A program made the translations under genes and the position numbers. Source: Oscillospiraceae bacterium (lineage in GTDB: Bacteria; Bacillota; Clostridia; Oscillospirales; UBA929). From it: a DNA stretch of 7,489 nt. Positions 6,887-7,489 of this stretch are shown piece after piece. Position 1 is the stretch's first letter, and the number at the start of each line of letters is the position of its first letter. Below the pieces are notes generated by a model. It did not search any database, was not told the origin of the DNA, and was given only the letters and a program-made list of their open reading frames with translations. The DNA is taken from NCBI GenBank assembly GCA_009777435.1, contig WRLW01000072.1:1-7489 (forward strand). Reading direction: 5' to 3'.

Positions 6887-7489
6887 TTTTCCTCACCGAT
6901 TACGCGTATTTCCGGCTCAAGCGTCACCCCTGTGCGCGCGTGAACGGATTTTTGTATGATTTTCATCAGCGACAGCACGTCGCGGCACGTCGCCCCGCCG
7001 CGGTTCAGGATAAAGCCGGCGTGCTTTTCCGATACCAGCGCGCCGCCCACCGCGTAGCCCTTCAGCCCGCACTGCTCGATCAGCGCGCCCGCGAAATGGC
7101 CCTCGGGCCGCTTGAACACGCTGCCCGCGCTGGGCTGCATCAGCGGCTGTTTATCACGGCGGCGCGCGTCTAAGTCGTCCATATCGCGCTTTATGGCCCG
7201 CTTGTCGCCCGGCGTAAGCTTAAAGGCGACGCTCAGTATGACAAACTCAGGATGGCGCGAAAACCAGCTCTCGCGATACCCGAAGCAGTGCCCCGCGGCG
7301 TCAAGCGTCTTTCGCTCGCCGCCGGGCGTCAGGTATTCGGTGGAGGCGACCGTCCGGCTCATATCGCCGCCGTATGCTCCGGCGTTCATAAACACCGCGC
7401 CGCCGACGGCGCCGGGTATGCCGTGCGCGAAGGTCAGCCCGTCCAGCGCGGCGTGGTAAGCCGTCATCGAAACCTTGGCTATCCTGGCC
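6877..7489 (-). CDS. murB: UDP-N-acetylenolpyruvoylglucosamine reductase, C-terminal part
   Basis: MurB reduces UDP-GlcNAc-enolpyruvate to UDP-MurNAc with NADPH and FAD, in the cytoplasm, as the second committed step of peptidoglycan synthesis. About 203 residues are visible; the 5' part lies beyond the right edge, and the Met at 7467 is internal because the frame stays open to the edge. Numbering visible residues from ARIAKVS, the FAD-domain block GIPGAVGGAVFMNAGAYGG is at 23-41. FGYRES at 69-74 holds the arginine expected in the active site. PSAGSVFKRP at 119-128 holds the proton-donor serine (S123), and LEPEIRVIG at 190-198 holds the catalytic glutamate, probably E193. The GSVF block with the short spacing of this region resembles the MurB type of Gram-positive bacteria. 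The stop codon lies 10 nt inside rapZ. The gene heads the visible part of the operon; its promoter, if here, is outside the window. Confidence 0.96.
   Translation of the reverse strand, partial: ARIAKVSMTAYHAALDGLTFAHGIPGAVGGAVFMNAGAYGGDMSRTVASTEYLTPGGERKTLDAAGHCFGYRESWFSRHPEFVILSVAFKLTPGDKRAIKRDMDDLDARRRDKQPLMQPSAGSVFKRPEGHFAGALIEQCGLKGYAVGGALVSEKHAGFILNRGGATCRDVLSLMKIIQKSVHARTGVTLEPEIRVIGEENWN
6891..6894 (-). promoter_or_regulatory. Ribosome binding site supporting the TTG start of rapZ
   Basis: Minus-strand reading gives GGTGAGGAAAATTG, with GAGG at 6894-6891 four nt before the TTG at 6886-6884. The TGA within GTGAGG is in frame with rapZ, so no start further upstream is possible, and the P-loop begins only seven residues later. 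The site lies within the last codons of murB. Confidence 0.65.

Noticed and set aside
6877..7467. murB starting at the Met at 7467 as a complete short gene
   Set aside because: The frame continues to the window edge with MurB-like sequence (ARIAKVS), and the N-terminal FAD-binding region would be missing.
1..7489. Hidden defence system, mobile element, CRISPR array or RNA gene
   Set aside because: The window is almost completely filled by conserved housekeeping genes with tight junctions; I saw no repeat array, transposase, recombinase or tRNA-like cloverleaf.

Overview
The window is a piece of chromosomal core genome from a GC-rich bacterium of the Firmicutes, most likely class Clostridia. 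The evidence is the minus-strand gene order murB - rapZ - yvcK - whiA - dnaE, a Gram-positive arrangement, together with a convergent plus-strand gene ending in a G5-type domain and a proline-rich tail, a combination typical of clostridial VanW/G5 envelope proteins. Genus and species cannot be read from the sequence. Base composition and codon style look even across the window. I see no insertion sequence, phage gene, CRISPR array, tRNA or rRNA.

Layout, left to right. Positions 1-507 (+) hold the 3' end of a G5-domain protein whose beginning lies outside the window. Positions 521-556 hold a perfect 17-bp inverted repeat between the two convergent units, best read as a shared bidirectional terminator. 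From 583 to the right edge every gene is on the minus strand. In transcription order (right to left) these are murB (3' part, 7489-6877), rapZ/yvcJ (6886-6026), yvcK/glmR (6006-4921), whiA (4924-4049) and dnaE (4056-583). Junctions are tight: a 10-nt overlap, a 19-nt gap, a 4-nt overlap and an 8-nt overlap. The five genes therefore look like one transcription unit with translational coupling, ending at the 521-556 hairpin. No stretch of 300 bases lacks a gene.

How the genes fit together. MurB makes UDP-MurNAc for peptidoglycan. YvcK/GlmR is a UDP-sugar-binding regulator at the branch between central carbon and wall precursors. RapZ (YvcJ) is a nucleotide-binding protein tied in other bacteria to amino-sugar control. 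WhiA is a DNA-binding protein affecting division and chromosome segregation. DnaE is a replicative-type DNA polymerase III alpha subunit. The operon thus joins wall-precursor synthesis and sensing with division and replication. In Bacillus subtilis an HPr-like gene (crh) follows whiA; here dnaE follows directly.

I did not find a new biological system. The points most worth checking are a glycine in place of the usual Ser/Thr at the end of the RapZ Walker A motif, the TTG start of rapZ inside murB, the apparently complete PHP metal site in DnaE, the direct whiA-dnaE fusion of the gene cluster, and frequent use of the ATA isoleucine codon in a GC-rich setting.
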